NCBI GenBank assembly: GCA_947471745.1 | Contig: CANJKZ010000952.1 | Coordinates: forward strand, 576,001 to 640,000 | Reading direction: 5' to 3' | Length of the DNA stretch: 64,000 nucleotides | Source: Closterium sp. Naga37s-1 | Taxonomy: Eukaryota > Streptophyta > Zygnematophyceae > Desmidiales > Closteriaceae | Part shown: positions 24,702 through 34,854 of the stretch, one piece after another | How the letters are laid out: each line of letters opens with the position of its first letter | Position numbering within the stretch: the stretch's first letter is position 1 | Notes under the pieces: model-generated | Told to the model about the DNA's origin: nothing | The model's database searches: none | The model's input: the letters and a program-made list of their open reading frames with translations, nothing else | Translations under genes and position numbers: made by a program

Positions 24702-24829
24702 TGTCAAATGTTAATGTTATGATAGGCTGCAGTGAGGCACTCCCTAGAGGGTACAACATTTGTAGGACTCCTATTTGTATGCTTGCAAACCCTAATCCCA
24801 AGCATTTCCGTTGCATTCCTATTCTGAGA
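24702..24829 (+). repeat. 3' LTR of element E
   Basis: 128 bp, beginning TGTCAAATGTTAATG after the polypurine-like CTATGGGGGTG. It is followed at once by the remainder of D's LTR. Confidence 0.8.
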
Positions 24830-25189
24830 TTAGGTTTCCCCTACTTGTACTCATCTCCTGCCTAGTTCACTTATTCATTCCTAGTTCTATTCTTAACAAA
24901 TCAGCAGCAGAGTCAATGAGCATCAGCGGCGAAGCAGAACAGCATGGGGAAGCAGAACAGATACAGCAGCCATCATTACCTTCGACTTCATCGCACTCAA
25001 CAGGACCGCTTGTCATTGACAGATCGGCTTCTCGTTGCGGTATGGTTAACGATCCCATACGAGTCCGGCCAACTTCGCCGCCTTCTACGCCAACTCCGAC
25101 TTGTATCATCGATCTGCAGGACATGCAACTTCAGAAGAAATTTGGCACAAACGGTTAGGACATCTGAGTGGAAACACTACTTACGACAC

Positions 25190-25487
25190 AGATGCATGTT
25201 ACTGTAGTAGGTGTCCCTTCGCGTGAGTTACAGGTAGTAGTGCGAACAGTCTCGTGACTGTTCGCATGACACAAGATTATAGCCCTTCGTAGAGTCGATT
25301 CGATATCTAGCCCGTTTCATGAACAGGTACATCTCTGAATAGGGACTTTCATAGACTATAAATCTCTTGTATCTCTTCTTTATTATTCAATTCTCACAAT
25401 ATACCAGCACAGGAATTCAAGTCTTCCGCTGCAATACTTTATAGAGGCTAAACTCTAAAAGATCCTAAGGACTTTCTCAGTTCAACA
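25190..25487 (+). repeat. 3' LTR of element C (incomplete)
   Basis: Matches the 5' LTR from about GATGCATGTTACTGTAG to the terminal TTCAACA, then the target duplication CGCTT. Confidence 0.85.
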
Positions 25488-25613
25488 CGCTTGAAGGTTG
25501 GTTACTCACAGAATGTCCTTGGGGATTGGTCTGTACAGCACATCAAGGAGAGACTAGACTACTGAAACGCATGCACTTCCACTAATACACACAGTACCAG
25601 CAGTCTCCAAGCC

Positions 25614-27881
25614 CTATTTACTTGCATCCTTCAACGTTGTGAGTGCATGCACTATGCCCTCCCCAACACGGCCTGCCAGCCCACCCTCCTCCGTGAGCTG
25701 CCTCACTGCCACCTTCTGCTTCTCCCTCCCCTCCTCCATCTGCTCGCCCATGCGGTCAATGCCTGCTGGGGGATAGAGGGCAATGAGGGTCCATGCGGTC
25801 AATGCCTGCTGGGGGATAGAGGGCAATGAGGGTCCATGCGGTCAATGCCTGCTGGGGGATAGAGGGCAATGAGGGTCAATGCGGTCAATGCCTGATGGGG
25901 GATAGAGGGCAATGAGGGTCAATGCGGTCAACGGCTGGAAGGACGGAGCAGTGGGAGACATGAAGAGCGCAGAGGGTGTCAATGCGGTGAATAGCTGAAT
26001 GGGCAGGAGGAGTATAGACGAGCAAACAGGCTCGATCTGACAAAGACTGAAAAGGCGGGTTGGGGTCAGGCTTGGCAGGGAGCTTGGGAAGGGCTAGTTT
26101 GATGTGATGTAGTCTGTTGGTGTTTCACAGGCTAAGCAACAGGACCATGGTACTTGACGTCACAGCTCACACAAAAGAAAGCATCTCTTTTGTAAGGTAG
26201 ACCATATCTCAGATGTGAATGGCCTCAGATGCATGCACATGTGCATGGTGCAGGGGCAGGCGCACAAGATTTCCTTCACCCCTCGTTATAGTCACCTCAC
26301 TCACCTCGCTTCACATGCACATGCGCATGGTGCAGCGGCAAGCGAACAAACATCTCCCCTCCACCCATCGCCACCCACACTCGCTCCTTCTGCCCCACCG
26401 CACCACACACCGCACATTCTGAACTTCCAACCAATCCTGACGTGCCACCTGGCACCGCAGGCATGGGGGTTACAAGTGGCCTGTGCGCCTCTACAGATAC
26501 ACCTTCCCCAGCAGCACCTCCTCCAGAGCCCCCCTCCCTGCGCCCCCCTGCTCTCCTGGCAGCCGCCCCCCTGGCATGCTTCTTGAGCGCCGTGATGGCC
26601 TCCCTGCCCGCATTGCGCTGCCGGTCCAGATCCACTAGCTGGGGGGGAGGGATGGGAGGGGATGGAAATGAGAATAAGGGGGTAAGTGGGGGGCAGGGGG
26701 GGACAAGAGGGCCAGCACAGCGCTGTAACAGCCTCCCTGCCCGCATTGCGCTGGCGATCCAGATCCACCAGCTGAGAGGAAGGGAAGGAGAGAGCGGATA
26801 CGATAAGCGAAGGGCAGAGGGTGGAGGGAAAGTTGCTGCGCAGAGCGTGACTGCCTCCCTGCCTGCATTGCGCTTTGCACCGGCGATCCAGACGCACTAC
26901 CTGGGACGGAATGGGATGGGATGGGAGCGGAGAGGAGGGGAGGAAGAGAGGGGATGGGATGAGTGAAGCTTGAGAGGGGCAGCCTGTGCAGAGCTGTGAC
27001 GGCCTGCCTGCGCTGCGCGCATTGCAGTGCCGATCCAGATCTACTCGGTGGGAGAGGGTGGACGGGGAGGGAGAACGAGCATGAGGGGACGGATGCGGGG
27101 CAGCGGAGAACGAGAGGGGTAGGTGGAGGTGTGATGTAATGAGTTCCCTTCCGCATGCCCTGCCTGCCCAGATGCGCCAGATGGGGATGGGACGGGGCAG
27201 GAGACATGAGGGGATGAGATGAGTGAATGGAAGAGGGGGAGAGCGAGAGGGTTGGTCAGCATGCCAGTAGGGCAGTGTGCTGCCTGTCTGTCCGTATCCA
27301 CCAGATGGGGATGGGAGGGGCGTGTGTGAGTGGTAAATGGATGGGCGGCAAGCGGGGAGAGTGGGGCGGCGCGGTGGATGTGAGAGGTGAAGGGGAGGGG
27401 TTGGACGTGAGAGAGGACTGAGGATAGATGGGATGTGATGCGATGCGGTGAGATGTGGTGCAATGGGGTGCAATTTGGTGCGATATGATGCGATGTGATG
27501 TGCGGTGCCATACACGGTACTACGACGCAATGTGTGCGATGTGGTGTGGTGGGATGGGGTGCAATACGGTACTCTGTGGAGTAACCCGATGCGACATGGT
27601 GCGGTACAAAGGTGTGTGATGCGGTGTGGATCCTCCTTACCAGCAAGGGGAACGGCAGCAGAGGCACAGCATCTGTGATGTGCAACCCCGGCAGCAGTGG
27701 AGCAAGAGGGAGAGGTGAACTTCCCACCCAAAAGCAGTGAATCTCCCTCGCTTACCTCCTGCTTCACCAGCAGCACCTCTTCCGCCTTGGCCTCAGCTGA
27801 CCTCAGCCGCTGCTGCAGCTGCACCATGCCCTCCTCCATGCCCTCCTCCATGCCTCCCGCCCCAACCCCCGCGTACTCCAT
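25614..27881 (-). CDS. PDRG1-like (p53 and DNA damage-regulated protein 1-like) prefoldin-type protein
   Basis: Three exons, spliced 27881-27756, 26638-26305 and 25762-25614, give 202 residues. Splice phases (0, then 1) agree and all junctions are GT-AG. Exon 1 encodes a Met/Glu-rich start and a helix, RSAEAKAEEVLLVKQE. Exon 2 continues LVDLDRQRNAGREAITALKK, the signature of plant proteins annotated as p53/DNA damage-regulated, which resemble a beta-prefoldin coiled coil. It then has a basic/Gly-rich stretch, a CAVC pair and VWVAMGGGEMFVRLPLH. Exon 3 ends EGIVHALTTLKDASK, like the plant family's C-terminus. Related animal PDRG1 belongs to the R2TP/prefoldin-like chaperone complex, so a similar role is inferred. 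Exon boundaries are my own placement, and the exon 3 acceptor lies in a 43-bp repeat array that offers alternatives. Confidence 0.75.
25748..25945 (-). repeat. 43-bp x5 array duplicating the PDRG1-like exon 3 acceptor
   Basis: Five units start at about 25748, 25791, 25834, 25877 and 25920, exactly 43 bp apart. Each contains the reverse complement of the intron end and the first exon 3 codons (GCATTGACCGCAT). The first unit is used in the gene model. The others are upstream of it in transcription and offer equivalent acceptors. Confidence 0.85.
26729..27310 (-). repeat. Decayed tandem copies of the PDRG1-like exon 2 start, inside intron 1
   Basis: The 5' end of exon 2 with its acceptor (CAG then CTGGTGGATCTGGA, encoding LVDLDRQRNAGREA) recurs at about 26729-26775 almost perfectly. 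Increasingly degraded copies lie at about 26840-26905, 26995-27050 and 27270-27306, and perhaps near 27145-27190. Each is separated by purine-rich intron sequence. The gradient suggests successive duplication away from the true exon. Confidence 0.75.
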
Positions 27882-29035
27882 CCCCCCTTGCTGCTCCGGG
27901 CCGAAGCGGAAACGCGAGAAAGTATACTAACGAGCGTGTGAGCAGGATTGGATGTGCTGATCCAATCACATGCGGCCTCCTTCCTCACAATCGCCCACAC
28001 ACACCCATCTCCCCTCGCCCCACTCTCCGCCCTCTCCCCCCTCTCGTCGCCCTTCCCAACGTCCGTCTGCCCGTCTCTCGCAATCGGCCGCTGCTCTCCA
28101 CCCGTCGCACGCCCCTTGCCCCTCTCCGACCAGTTTATTTCCTCCGCGATTCACGCCTCGTACCGTTTCTATCGTGCTCCCATCCTCATCGTGTGACCCT
28201 TTTCGTTTCTCTCAAGCGTTGCATGCTAAAAGCGGGAAATGCGACGGGGTTGGTGCGATCGAGTGAGAGGAGCACGTGGTGGGGAAGGTGGGATGAATCG
28301 GGGAGCGCGGGGTAGATGCTGAGGACGACGGTGGGGGAGAGCGGTTATCGGCGATCGGCGACTGTCGCGCGACGAGCAGCAAGCAATGGGCGTGCGACAA
28401 ACACGACCTCGGTGACGAGACAGAGGAGGTAAAAACGAGGTTTTGGGCGCACGAAATGTTCCACGTAGGTTCGAGTTCTGCGATAGTCGACTGTGCCAAC
28501 TAGCCTTGGTAATTTCCCCCTTGCGAAACAGAAGTCGAGATTCAAACCGGCAGATTGCAATTCACACGAATTCGGCCAGAACTCGCCAATTTCGCCCTCC
28601 CTCGGGAGCCCCCACCGAAGGCCCCTCACGGTGAAAGAGGAGCGCAACGCCATCCTTGGCTCAGCTACACCGAAGCTATCATCCCGAAGCCTAAACGGAC
28701 ACCTAGACATTCAGAGACAACGCGCGTCGATGCATTCAATGAAAGGGTTTTTATATCACTGAAGGCACATGCTGCGCATCGATATCTCCTCTCGCTCCGC
28801 GTGCTTAGCTATCCTCGCGTCACTCACTGCTCTCCCGCGCCGCTCTCAACGGTCCCGCGTGTCGCGCCCTTCCGTCGCGCCACCGCGCTGCCACGCGCGC
28901 ACTGCCAGCACGTAGCCCGCTCTATCCTCCTCCGGTGCAGTTCCGACGTACTTCTTTCCCCGCGTCGCGCACCCATCCACGTCACCAATAGTGTTCTTGG
29001 CGGCTCGAAAGCAGACCGCCTCCTTAAGCGGCCAG
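27882..29035. other. Divergent intergenic region between the PDRG1-like gene and the ligase gene
   Basis: These 1,154 bp separate two head-to-head start codons, so the promoters and 5' leaders of both genes must lie here. The left part is C/T-rich, and the middle (about 28400-28750) is less biased. I see no convincing TATA box, RNA gene or extra coding exon. Confidence 0.5.
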
Positions 29036-30781
29036 ATGGACGAGTCTGACGTGTCATGGGAGGAGTTTTTCGCCACGTCACCACCTCTCGCAGACGATGA
29101 CGTCATCAAGGAACAGCTGTCGGCTTTCATTGTACGTCAAGTGGTCATCATGAGCATCATGAACCTCATGAGCTGCCTGCCATCCCCATGCCGCCTGCCA
29201 TGCCCCCACTTCCGTTACTGTGCCTCGCTTTCTTCTCTGCGCCCCCCAATGTGACTGGGCAGCACTCACCCATCCACCAAGGCACTCACCACTCCCACAT
29301 CCCCGCACGCATCCCTCCCTGCCCCCCACCATCACGCTTTCTCCCCCCTCTGCACGCACCTCTCAGCCGCGTCCACCCACGCTCGTCCCTGCTGCCGTCC
29401 CTGCTGCCATCGAGCACCACCACAGTGCCGCTCGGACCATCCACTCTCCCTGTCCCCTTATTTCTGCTCTTTCCTTCATCTTCCCGCGTCTCCCTCCATC
29501 TCCCCTTCTCCAATCGCATCCCCTCTACAGCGCCCAGGCGGCACCAGCACTTGAGCCGCCTGGGCGCCGCTCGCTGGTGGTGGGTGTGACGTCAGGCGCC
29601 ACGAAGGTGCCGGCCGTAAGAGACACCCACATTCCATGCCTTGTTCCTTTTGCTCTCTTATCCCCCTTTCTTCCCCTTTGCAGCGAGCCTCGCAGCAGCC
29701 CGGTGGTGCCCCCCTGGTAACATCGGGCGGCACGACAGTGCCTCTGGAGCGCCGCTGTGTGCCTCTGGAGCGGCGCTGTGTGCCTCTGGAGCGGCGCTGT
29801 GTGCGCTTCATTGACAACTTCACCCCCCCCATTGCCCCTCTCTCCCCTCCCCCCCTTTGTTCTTTGCAGCAAGCGTCACAGCAGCCCGGGGGTGCACCGC
29901 TGGTAACATGTGTGACGTCAGGCGGCACCACCGTCCCCTTGGAGCGGCGCTGTGTGCGCTTCATTGACAACTTCAGCGCCGGCAACCGCGGGGCCGCCTC
30001 CTGCGAGTGAGACCTGGGGCGTAGGGCCTTCGTACCCACCCGTCCCCCCACCCCCCTTCCTTCCTCCGCCTTTCCTCTGCTGCATGCTGCTCGGTGAGCT
30101 GACAGCTTCAGCACTGCCAACTGAGGAGCCGCCTCCTGCAAGTGAGAAGGAGCTACTCTGTAGGCCGTATATTATCACCGCCCGGCATCTCGTGCGAGTG
30201 ACTGGGTTGAGGAAACCAAGGGGCTGTGTCATGCGAGTCCGAACTAGGGCCTCGGGCTCTAAAACTGGTCCTCTCCTTCCCATTGGCTCCTTCCCTTTCC
30301 TGTGCTGCTTGCTTCCTGCTTGGAATACTGACGACTTCAACGCCGGCAACTAAATGGCCGCCTCCTGCGAGAGAGAGTTGGGGTCTTGCACGCCAGTCTT
30401 GCACTCCAGTCTTGCACGCCAGTCTTGCACTCCAGTCTTGCACGCCAGTCTTGCACGCCAGTCTTGCACTCCAGTCTTGCACGCCAGTCTTGCACGCCAG
30501 TCTTGCACTCGCACTCCCTCCCTCCCCTCATGCTTCCTCAGAATCTCGCTATGCTCCGTTCCTCACACCATCCACTCCGTGCTTGGCTCTGACGCAGTTT
30601 CCTGCTCCTTTTCCAGTCCACCTCCCCTCCCACACTGACATCTTTCTTTTTTCTCTTCTCTCCATTGGTTCCTGAGTGCGCATGCAGGCACTTCCTCGCG
30701 CAGGGCTACTCCGTCATCTTCCTCCACAGGCGGTATGCTCATCATTCTTGTGCTCTGTGTTTGTGTCTGTGTGGGTGGGTG

Positions 30782-30822
<41 letters not shown>

Positions 30823-33800
30823 TGTGTGCATGTGCGCGCGCGAGCACGCACACTGTGTGTGCTGTGAATGTGTGTATGCGTGCCTGCTGCTTGCACATCA
30901 CATGTAAAGGTTCACTGTCGCCGCCATGCTCTCTCGTCTGCTTCTCTGCTTGCTCCGCTGCACTGCATGCCTGCACTCACTCAATCATTTCGTAACACTT
31001 GCACACTGCATACTGCATTGTCGGAGAGTGAAGCCATTCTCCACATGCAAGCGTTACTCCCCTCGTGTATCTCTCTCTCTATCATCTCTCTTCCACCCCC
31101 CACTCCTGACTCCTCCGCATCTGTACCCCAGGGGCTCCATGCGTCCCTTCTGCCGCGGCCTGCCAGAGTCGCCTCTCCTCACGTGCCTGCGAGCCTCGCC
31201 CTCTGCTGCCGTGCCCTGCACGGAGCAAGCAAGTGTTGCTTCAGACCGCCAGAAGCAGGGGGGGCAAGGCGCTGCCTGTGCGGAGGAGAGGGTGAGCGGG
31301 GCTGCAGGCGGCAGTGGGGAGGCGAGTGGCAGTGGCGCACACAGCAGCATCAGCAGCGGCTCTGCGCAAATGTATCTGGAAGGTGCTTTCTGCTGACTGC
31401 CAGGCGGCGGGGTGCCATGCTATGCCATTGCTGCCAGTTTGAAACCACTTGCAGGGATTATTATCTTTCATCCGCAGATCTCCTCCTCCCGTGCTATTCA
31501 TTCACTCTTTCCCCCATTAACCCCATTTTTCGAATGCTTCTGACCTTTCTTCCTCCCGTCACAACTCTTTCTCCCACCACCCCTTGACCACCCCTTGACC
31601 ACCCCTTGGCCCTGTCCCATCCCCGCCATCCGCATCCCCTCCCCTGCCACACATTCATTCCTTCGCCCCTTAATCCCTCTTTCTCACCCGTCCCAACACC
31701 CCTCCCATCCCCTCCCGTCCACCTTCCACCGCGGGGTGTGGCAGCCATTCCGCCATACACGGATGCGGTGCATCGAGCCGTTCTCATGTTCAACCAGGTA
31801 TGCTGCCTCGCCTCCCACTCCGCCCGTGATTCCCGCGCTCATGTCTTGCGCTGCCCGTCCGCTCTCATCCCCGCCCATCCTTGACGGGGCGTGCCAGCCA
31901 TTCCGCCATACACGGATGCGGTGCATCGAGCCGTTCTCATGTTCAACCAGGTGCGCCCGCCACCCACTCCGCACCGCACCTGCCTTGTGTGCACCAGCTT
32001 GCACGCATTCCTTGCGCACATGGCTTGCAAGCGCATGGCATCTCATCTCCCTCGTGGCCTGGCCTGTGCGTTGTTGACCTCAGCCGTCTTGACTGTCAAG
32101 TTCCGCAGAGACTACTTTTGAGGAACTTGAAAGCGCAGCGACTTGAAAGCGCCTAGAAAATGCCGAACCGTGCTGGTGTGTCGCGCTTGCATTGCATCGG
32201 TCGTTTTCTCGTCTCCTGCCACCCCCTCGGCCTGCTCACTTCACCCAGCTGGTACTCTGCTCGTCCCATTCTTACCCCGTCATCTCTGTGAACCGCGCAC
32301 CACCGCTCAACTCCATGCAGGCACAGGAGGGAGGGCGGCTGCTGCTGCTGCCATTCACCACACTCTTCCAGTACCTCCAGGTGACCCTTCCGTTACGATA
32401 GTAGTGCCCATCACCACAGCCTCCACCGAACGAAGTAGTGTCCTTTCCCACGGACACTCCTGGGGATTTCAATACCACAGGCTTATAAGTAAGGGAGATA
32501 TCACCTATCCCCACGAGGGATTGCCAGCGATTATAGCTGATGCTCATTTGAGTGTGGCGTGTAAAAGATCCTAGGGCTAGGAGACAACTCTCTTATGACA
32601 ACGAAGTCCCCACATTGCACTTCTAGGCGTTACGTCTGTCAACTCTGATTCACGATTTCCGTGATGCCGTATGACCTTCAACCATTTCGACTACGAGGAT
32701 CTTCAATGGATCTTACAGGCTATTTGCATGTAAGATCCATCCGCTCATGTCGACCTCCTTAATACCAATCAATCGGCTATGCCACTCACCAGATTCTCCC
32801 CCTGTCTGCCGTCCTCTCCTCCTCCCAGTTCTCATTGCTTCGCCTTTGACCTCCCCACCTATCCTCCGTTTCCTCCCTTCCTTTCCTCTTCCTCTTCGCT
32901 CCTCCCCTCCCCAGTTGCTTCGCCTGGTGGCCGAGGCCTTGAACCCCATTGGTCCACGTGGCATGGTCTACCTGGCAGCAGCAGTGTCCGACTTTTTTGT
33001 CCCCTGGCCCTCCATGGTACACCCTGACCCTAAACCCCAAGTCTGAAACCCTCAGCTAGTCATGCCATACCATGGCATGCCTTGCTATGCCAACCATTCC
33101 ATAACTCCCACGCTATCACATGCCTTCTTTATTCAATTACCTCCTCACACCACCCATATTTTCTTCCATGGCCCGTGTGTCCTTTCTGCACTGCCTCAGT
33201 GGGACTCGCACGGCAAGCCCAGTGGCCACGAATGTTCCAGTAGGACTAGGCCAGGCCTTGTCATCCAAGCTGCTCCCCGTGCATCCCTTCCCCACTCCCC
33301 GGCCGCCAGCCTCCCCCTTCCCTCCTCTCGCAGGCGGAGCGGAGCACAATATCCAATGGGGGACGGGCCCGCTGTATGCTGGTTATTCCCACCACCGCAC
33401 CACATTCCATTCGCACCCAACTGCCCCTCCCCCCTCTCCCTCCCCCCTCCTCCTCCTCCACGCCCCATCCCCCCCAAGGTGGAGCACAAGAATGAGTCGA
33501 AGGTGGGCCAGCTGGGCATTGCTCTTCCCGCTTCAACCCGCATCTTTCTTCCCCACTCCCCACCAACCACACTACCCACTCCCGGCCACCCTCTTTCCCC
33601 CCAGCTTTGGAAGGTGGAGCGCGGGGCCGCTGGGCGTTGGTTATTCCCGCCACGGCACCACATGCCGCTCGCACCAACTGCACCTCAACCTCCCCTCCCT
33701 CCCCTCCCCACACCAGGTGGAGCACAAGATTCAGTCAGGAGCGGGTCCCCTGGACATCCACCTGGCGCGCGTGCCCAAGATGATTCCCCTCCTGCGCTCC

Positions 33801-34854
33801 CTCTGGTGCCCTCAAGCCCTCCTCGTCTCCTTCAAGGTGCGCCTCCCACCCTCTCGCCTCTCCACCCCTCTCGCCTCTCCACCCCTCTCGCCTCTCCACC
33901 CCTCTCGCCTCTCCACCCCTCTCGCCTCTCCACCCCTCTCGCCTCTCCACCCCTCTCGCCTCTCCACCCCTCTCGCCTCTCCACCCCTCTCGCCTCTCCA
34001 CCCCTCTCGCCTCTCCACCCCTCTCGCCTCTCCACCCCTCTCGCCTCTCCACCCCTCTGCTTCCGCTGCCCCGCCTCCCTCTCTCTTGCCGCACTCTATT
34101 CAAACCTGTTCATTATGCCAGATGCACCGCTTACGATGATTGCACCCTTGCCCGAAAGGAAACCCTGTAAGCGCTGCAATGGTGGAGCAGCTGGATTCAG
34201 TGCTGTCATTGGTTGGCAGGGGAGAGGGGAGAGGGGAGAGGGGAGAGGGGAGAGGGGAGAGGAGAAGAAGATGTGACAGCATTTTCACAAATCATTGACC
34301 CCACCCCCTCCCAAATTAGGGACCGATAGCAGCATCTTACCACCCGTCTCCCTCCCCCCCCAACACACCCCCCCAACACATCCCCCCAACCCCCCCTGTC
34401 CCCTCCTCCCCCCCTCCCGCTGGAAAGTGACAGGAGCATCCTAACAACCCCACCTCCCCCTCCCCCAACCTCCCCACGCCACCCCCTCCTCCCCCCGCCA
34501 GCTGGAGACGGACAGCAGCATTCTGCTCAGCAAGGCGGACAGCATCTTACCCCCCTCACCCCCCTTCCCCCCCTCCCCCCCCTGCCCTCCTCTACTCCCT
34601 ATCAGCTGGAGACGGACAGCAGCATTCTGCTCAGCAAGGCGCGCTCAGCCCTGCAGAAAAACCACGTGCACGCCGTGGTGGCCAATGAGCTGCTGACACG
34701 TGGCAGCAAGGTGGTGCTGGTGACAGAAGAGGGGGAGGAGGTGATAGAGCGGGGCGAGGGAGGGGTGGGGGGGAAGGGGGCTGTTGGAGATGTGGAGGAG
34801 CCGCTGGTAAAGCTGCTGGCAGCCATGCACCACACGCACTGCCAGGGGGGCTGA
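29036..34854 (+). CDS. Phosphopantothenate-cysteine ligase (CoA biosynthesis)
   Basis: Nine exons encode 370 residues: 29036-29131, 29870-30006, 30688-30732, 31132-31382, 31898-31950 (or its twin 31745-31797), 32321-32380, 32915-33016, 33717-33836 and 34606-34854. All phases agree. The enzyme joins 4'-phosphopantothenate to cysteine in cytosolic CoA synthesis. Family marks are [18 protein letters not shown] at the start, [20 protein letters not shown] (residues 46-65) with [12 protein letters not shown] after it, [17 protein letters not shown] (198-214), [13 protein letters not shown] (233-245), [13 protein letters not shown] (250-262) and [13 protein letters not shown] (308-320). Exon 4 carries an unusual Ser/Gly/Ala-rich stretch (about 122-172) where relatives are much shorter. 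The upstream in-frame ATG at 28991 is possible, but the family start fits 29036. Confidence 0.9.
29531..29830 (+). repeat. Upstream copies of ligase exon 2
   Basis: Two decayed copies precede exon 2. One lies at about 29531-29612 (VTSGATKVP-like). The second, at about 29684-29830, has its own CAG acceptor, and in it a 24-bp stretch encoding PLERRCV is tripled in tandem. The second is near identical to exon 2 in part. Confidence 0.8.
30098..30376 (+). repeat. Downstream copies of the ligase exon 2 donor end
   Basis: The 3' end of exon 2 ([14 protein letters not shown] and its donor) recurs in decayed form at about 30098-30146 and 30330-30376, within intron 2. Both keep the GCCGCCTCCTGC core. 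Confidence 0.7.
30395..30506 (+). repeat. 14-bp minisatellite in ligase intron 2
   Basis: Tandem CTTGCACGCCAGT / CTTGCACTCCAGT units, about eight copies. This is intronic, and the Leu/Ser-rich open frames across it are artefacts. Confidence 0.8.
30784..30822. repeat. (GT)n microsatellite in ligase intron 3
   Basis: An uninterrupted run of about 19 GT dinucleotides, with degenerate GT/GC sequence after it. Confidence 0.9.
31745..31797 (+). repeat. Ligase exon 5, first twin (5a)
   Basis: This 53-bp exon-like segment encodes [17 protein letters not shown], with acceptor GGCAG and donor GTATGC. It is identical base for base to 31898-31950. Either twin joins exon 4 (phase 1) to exon 6 (phase 0), but using both would shift the frame. 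Confidence 0.8.
31898..31950 (+). repeat. Ligase exon 5, second twin (5b)
   Basis: Identical to 31745-31797, with acceptor GCCAG and donor GTGCGC. I used it in the model only because one had to be chosen. The sequence cannot show which twin is spliced. Confidence 0.8.
33336..33660 (+). repeat. Decayed copies of ligase exon 8 start
   Basis: Three degraded copies of the acceptor-proximal part of exon 8 ([14 protein letters not shown]) lie at about 33336-33380, 33479-33535 and 33609-33655 in intron 7. Spacing is roughly 130-145 bp, and each is followed by similar CCACCACGGCACCACA-type intron sequence. Confidence 0.75.
33843..34065 (+). repeat. 17-bp minisatellite in ligase intron 8
   Basis: About 13 units of CTCTCGCCTCTCCACCC. 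It begins within a few bases of the exon 8 donor. Open frames on both strands through it are repeat artefacts. Confidence 0.9.
34316..34552 (+). repeat. Copies of the ligase exon 9 start
   Basis: The first bases of exon 9 ([12 protein letters not shown]), with the CAG acceptor, recur exactly at about 34499-34541. More weakly similar copies lie near 34418 and 34316. Confidence 0.75.

Larger units (their letters stand above)
21865..24829 (+). mobile_element. Ty1/copia element E, nested in the 3' LTR of D
   Basis: It begins with a few bases of LTR (TGTCGAATGT), goes directly into a pol linker (about 21880-22100), then reverse transcriptase (about 22900-23600) and RNase H (about 24060-24500), and ends with a 128-bp 3' LTR (24702-24829). 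Flanks TTGGG (21860-21864) and TTAGG (24830-24834) are a one-mismatch duplication of D's LTR sequence. Only the 3' half of pol is represented, so it cannot be autonomous. Confidence 0.85.
14805..24898 (+). mobile_element. Ty1/copia element D, nested in C
   Basis: The 5' LTR is at 14805-14941 (137 bp), with primer-binding site TGTTATCAGAGTAGG at 14942 and a GC-rich repeat leader at about 15005-15650. The protease lies at about 16260-16340, integrase at about 16730-17600, a very long Gly/Ala/Thr linker at about 17690-19270, reverse transcriptase at about 19930-20640 and RNase H at about 20980-21540. The 3' LTR is split by element E into 21793-21864 and 24830-24898. Flanks AAGCA (14800-14804) and AATCA (24899-24903) form a one-mismatch target duplication. 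LTR identity is roughly 96%. There are a few breaks, mostly in the front half of pol. Confidence 0.9.
12199..25487 (+). mobile_element. Ty1/copia element C, host of nested elements D and E
   Basis: The 5' LTR (12199-12574, 376 bp) starts TGTTGG and ends CAACA. It is followed by a primer-binding-like site (TGGCATGAGAGCAGG, 12575). The gag lies at about 12660-13830, a CCHC knuckle (CHICKTSGHSRDHC) near 13965-14010, a protease-like stretch near 14270-14330, and a GAG-pre-integrase scrap (HKRLGHLSGNT) near 25145-25175. An incomplete 3' LTR ends at 25487. Perfect flanking duplications, CGCTT, lie at 12194-12198 and 25488-25492. Element D sits inside at 14805-24898. C lacks most of pol and is clearly older than D by nesting and LTR divergence. 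Confidence 0.88.

Noticed and set aside
26301-27881. A 526-codon open frame on the minus strand
   Set aside because: It reads through intron 1 of the PDRG1-like gene. The conserved parts and splice sites show that only its ends are exons.
33062-34276. Long Pro/Ser/Leu-rich open frames of about 340-400 codons
   Set aside because: They cross exon 8 and a 17-bp minisatellite. The composition comes from C/T-rich introns, and the ligase exons explain the conserved parts.
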